Origin: Treponema sp.
GTDB taxonomy: Bacteria > Spirochaetota > Spirochaetia > Treponematales > Breznakiellaceae
Assembly: GCA_031259215.1 (NCBI GenBank)
Contig: JAIRLU010000050.1
Span: 1 to 36,637 of the forward strand
DNA: 36,637 nucleotides
Direction of reading: 5' to 3'
Shown: positions 36,231 through 36,637 of the stretch, piece after piece
How positions within the stretch are numbered: position 1 is the first letter of the stretch
Layout: each line of letters begins with the position of its first letter
Notes under the pieces: generated by a model
The model's database searches: none
What the model saw: the letters and a program-made list of their open reading frames with translations, nothing else
What the model was told of the DNA's origin: nothing
Program-made: the position numbers and the translations under genes

Positions 36231-36637
36231 TCAACCCGGTTGAACTCGCTGTGGGTATCTGCCTGGGCAGCCAGGAGGTTCAGCATAACCGGATCCGCCT
36301 TGAGCCCGTCCAGCGCGTCCCGGAGGGCTTTCCCCCCAAGGCCGTTGCACACCCGCTTGGCATACAGGTAGGCGGGATTATCCATCTCCTCACCCTTCCC
36401 GTTCTTGATTTTGGGAGCCCCTACCTGGTCCCGCACCGCGTTTTCCACCAGATACCGCTCGTTCTCCGCTTTGGTATTGAGCAGCTTCTCCGCTTCCTCC
36501 ACCGGGTTTTCTCCCAAAAGCGCATTGAACCGCTTCACCAGTTCCGCGTTTTTGCGATCCTGCTCGCTGCGGATATGCTCAGGAGCCGTGGAGCCGATGC
36601 CGGTTGCGATGTCCGCCATACTCACCAGCCCGTTCAT
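36226..36637 (-). CDS. Fragment of hypothetical protein, possibly mobile-element related, truncated at window edge
   Basis: MADIATGIGSTAPEHIRSEQDRKNAELVKRFNALLGENPVEEAEKLLNTKAENERYLVENAVRDQVG...ADTHSEFNRVEGG; downstream portion of the ORF looks out of frame with any protein. Confidence 0.45.

Noticed and set aside
1-36637. tRNA/rRNA genes
   Set aside because: No cloverleaf with conserved T-loop or rRNA-like stretches noticed by eye; a tRNAscan/Rfam run would be needed to exclude them.

Overview
The window is a spirochaete (Treponema-like) chromosomal segment. About 0.3-23.3 kb carries a long, mostly co-directional flagellar gene cluster: CBS-ACT gene, flbB, fliK, flgD, flgE, flbD, motA, motB, fliL, fliM, fliY/fliN, fliO, fliP, fliQ, fliR, flhB, flhA, flhF, flhG, a membrane protein, fliA (sigma-28), a FapA/DUF342 protein, a small hypothetical, and a SwrB/DUF6115-like gene. 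It is followed on the minus strand by an archaeal-type UMP kinase-like gene, an ECF sigma / zinc anti-sigma / periplasmic protein / TIG-transglutaminase lipoprotein operon, and cysS. Next come murB, a TM2-domain protein, an AT-richer accessory patch with an 18-bp poly-C tract and a MITE-like inverted repeat, an orphan Wza/SLBB-type polysaccharide export protein, a His-rich + CooT-like (nickel) gene pair, an HtrA/DegP protease, and a decayed mosaic of gene fragments that includes a frameshifted radC tail. The observations I rate highest are: (i) a family of composite multi-hairpin repeats with compensatory stem changes placed in gaps of the flagellar cluster; (ii) an 18-C homopolymer whose length would join or separate two ORFs upstream of the export gene; (iii) a CooT/His-rich nickel-handling unit with a palindrome overlapping a candidate promoter; (iv) a transglutaminase-like lipoprotein in an ECF operon with the catalytic Cys apparently replaced by Ala; (v) the Lys165/Cys178 pair in FlgE expected for a lysinoalanine hook crosslink. 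All assignments come from reading the sequence and recalled family motifs; no searches were run.
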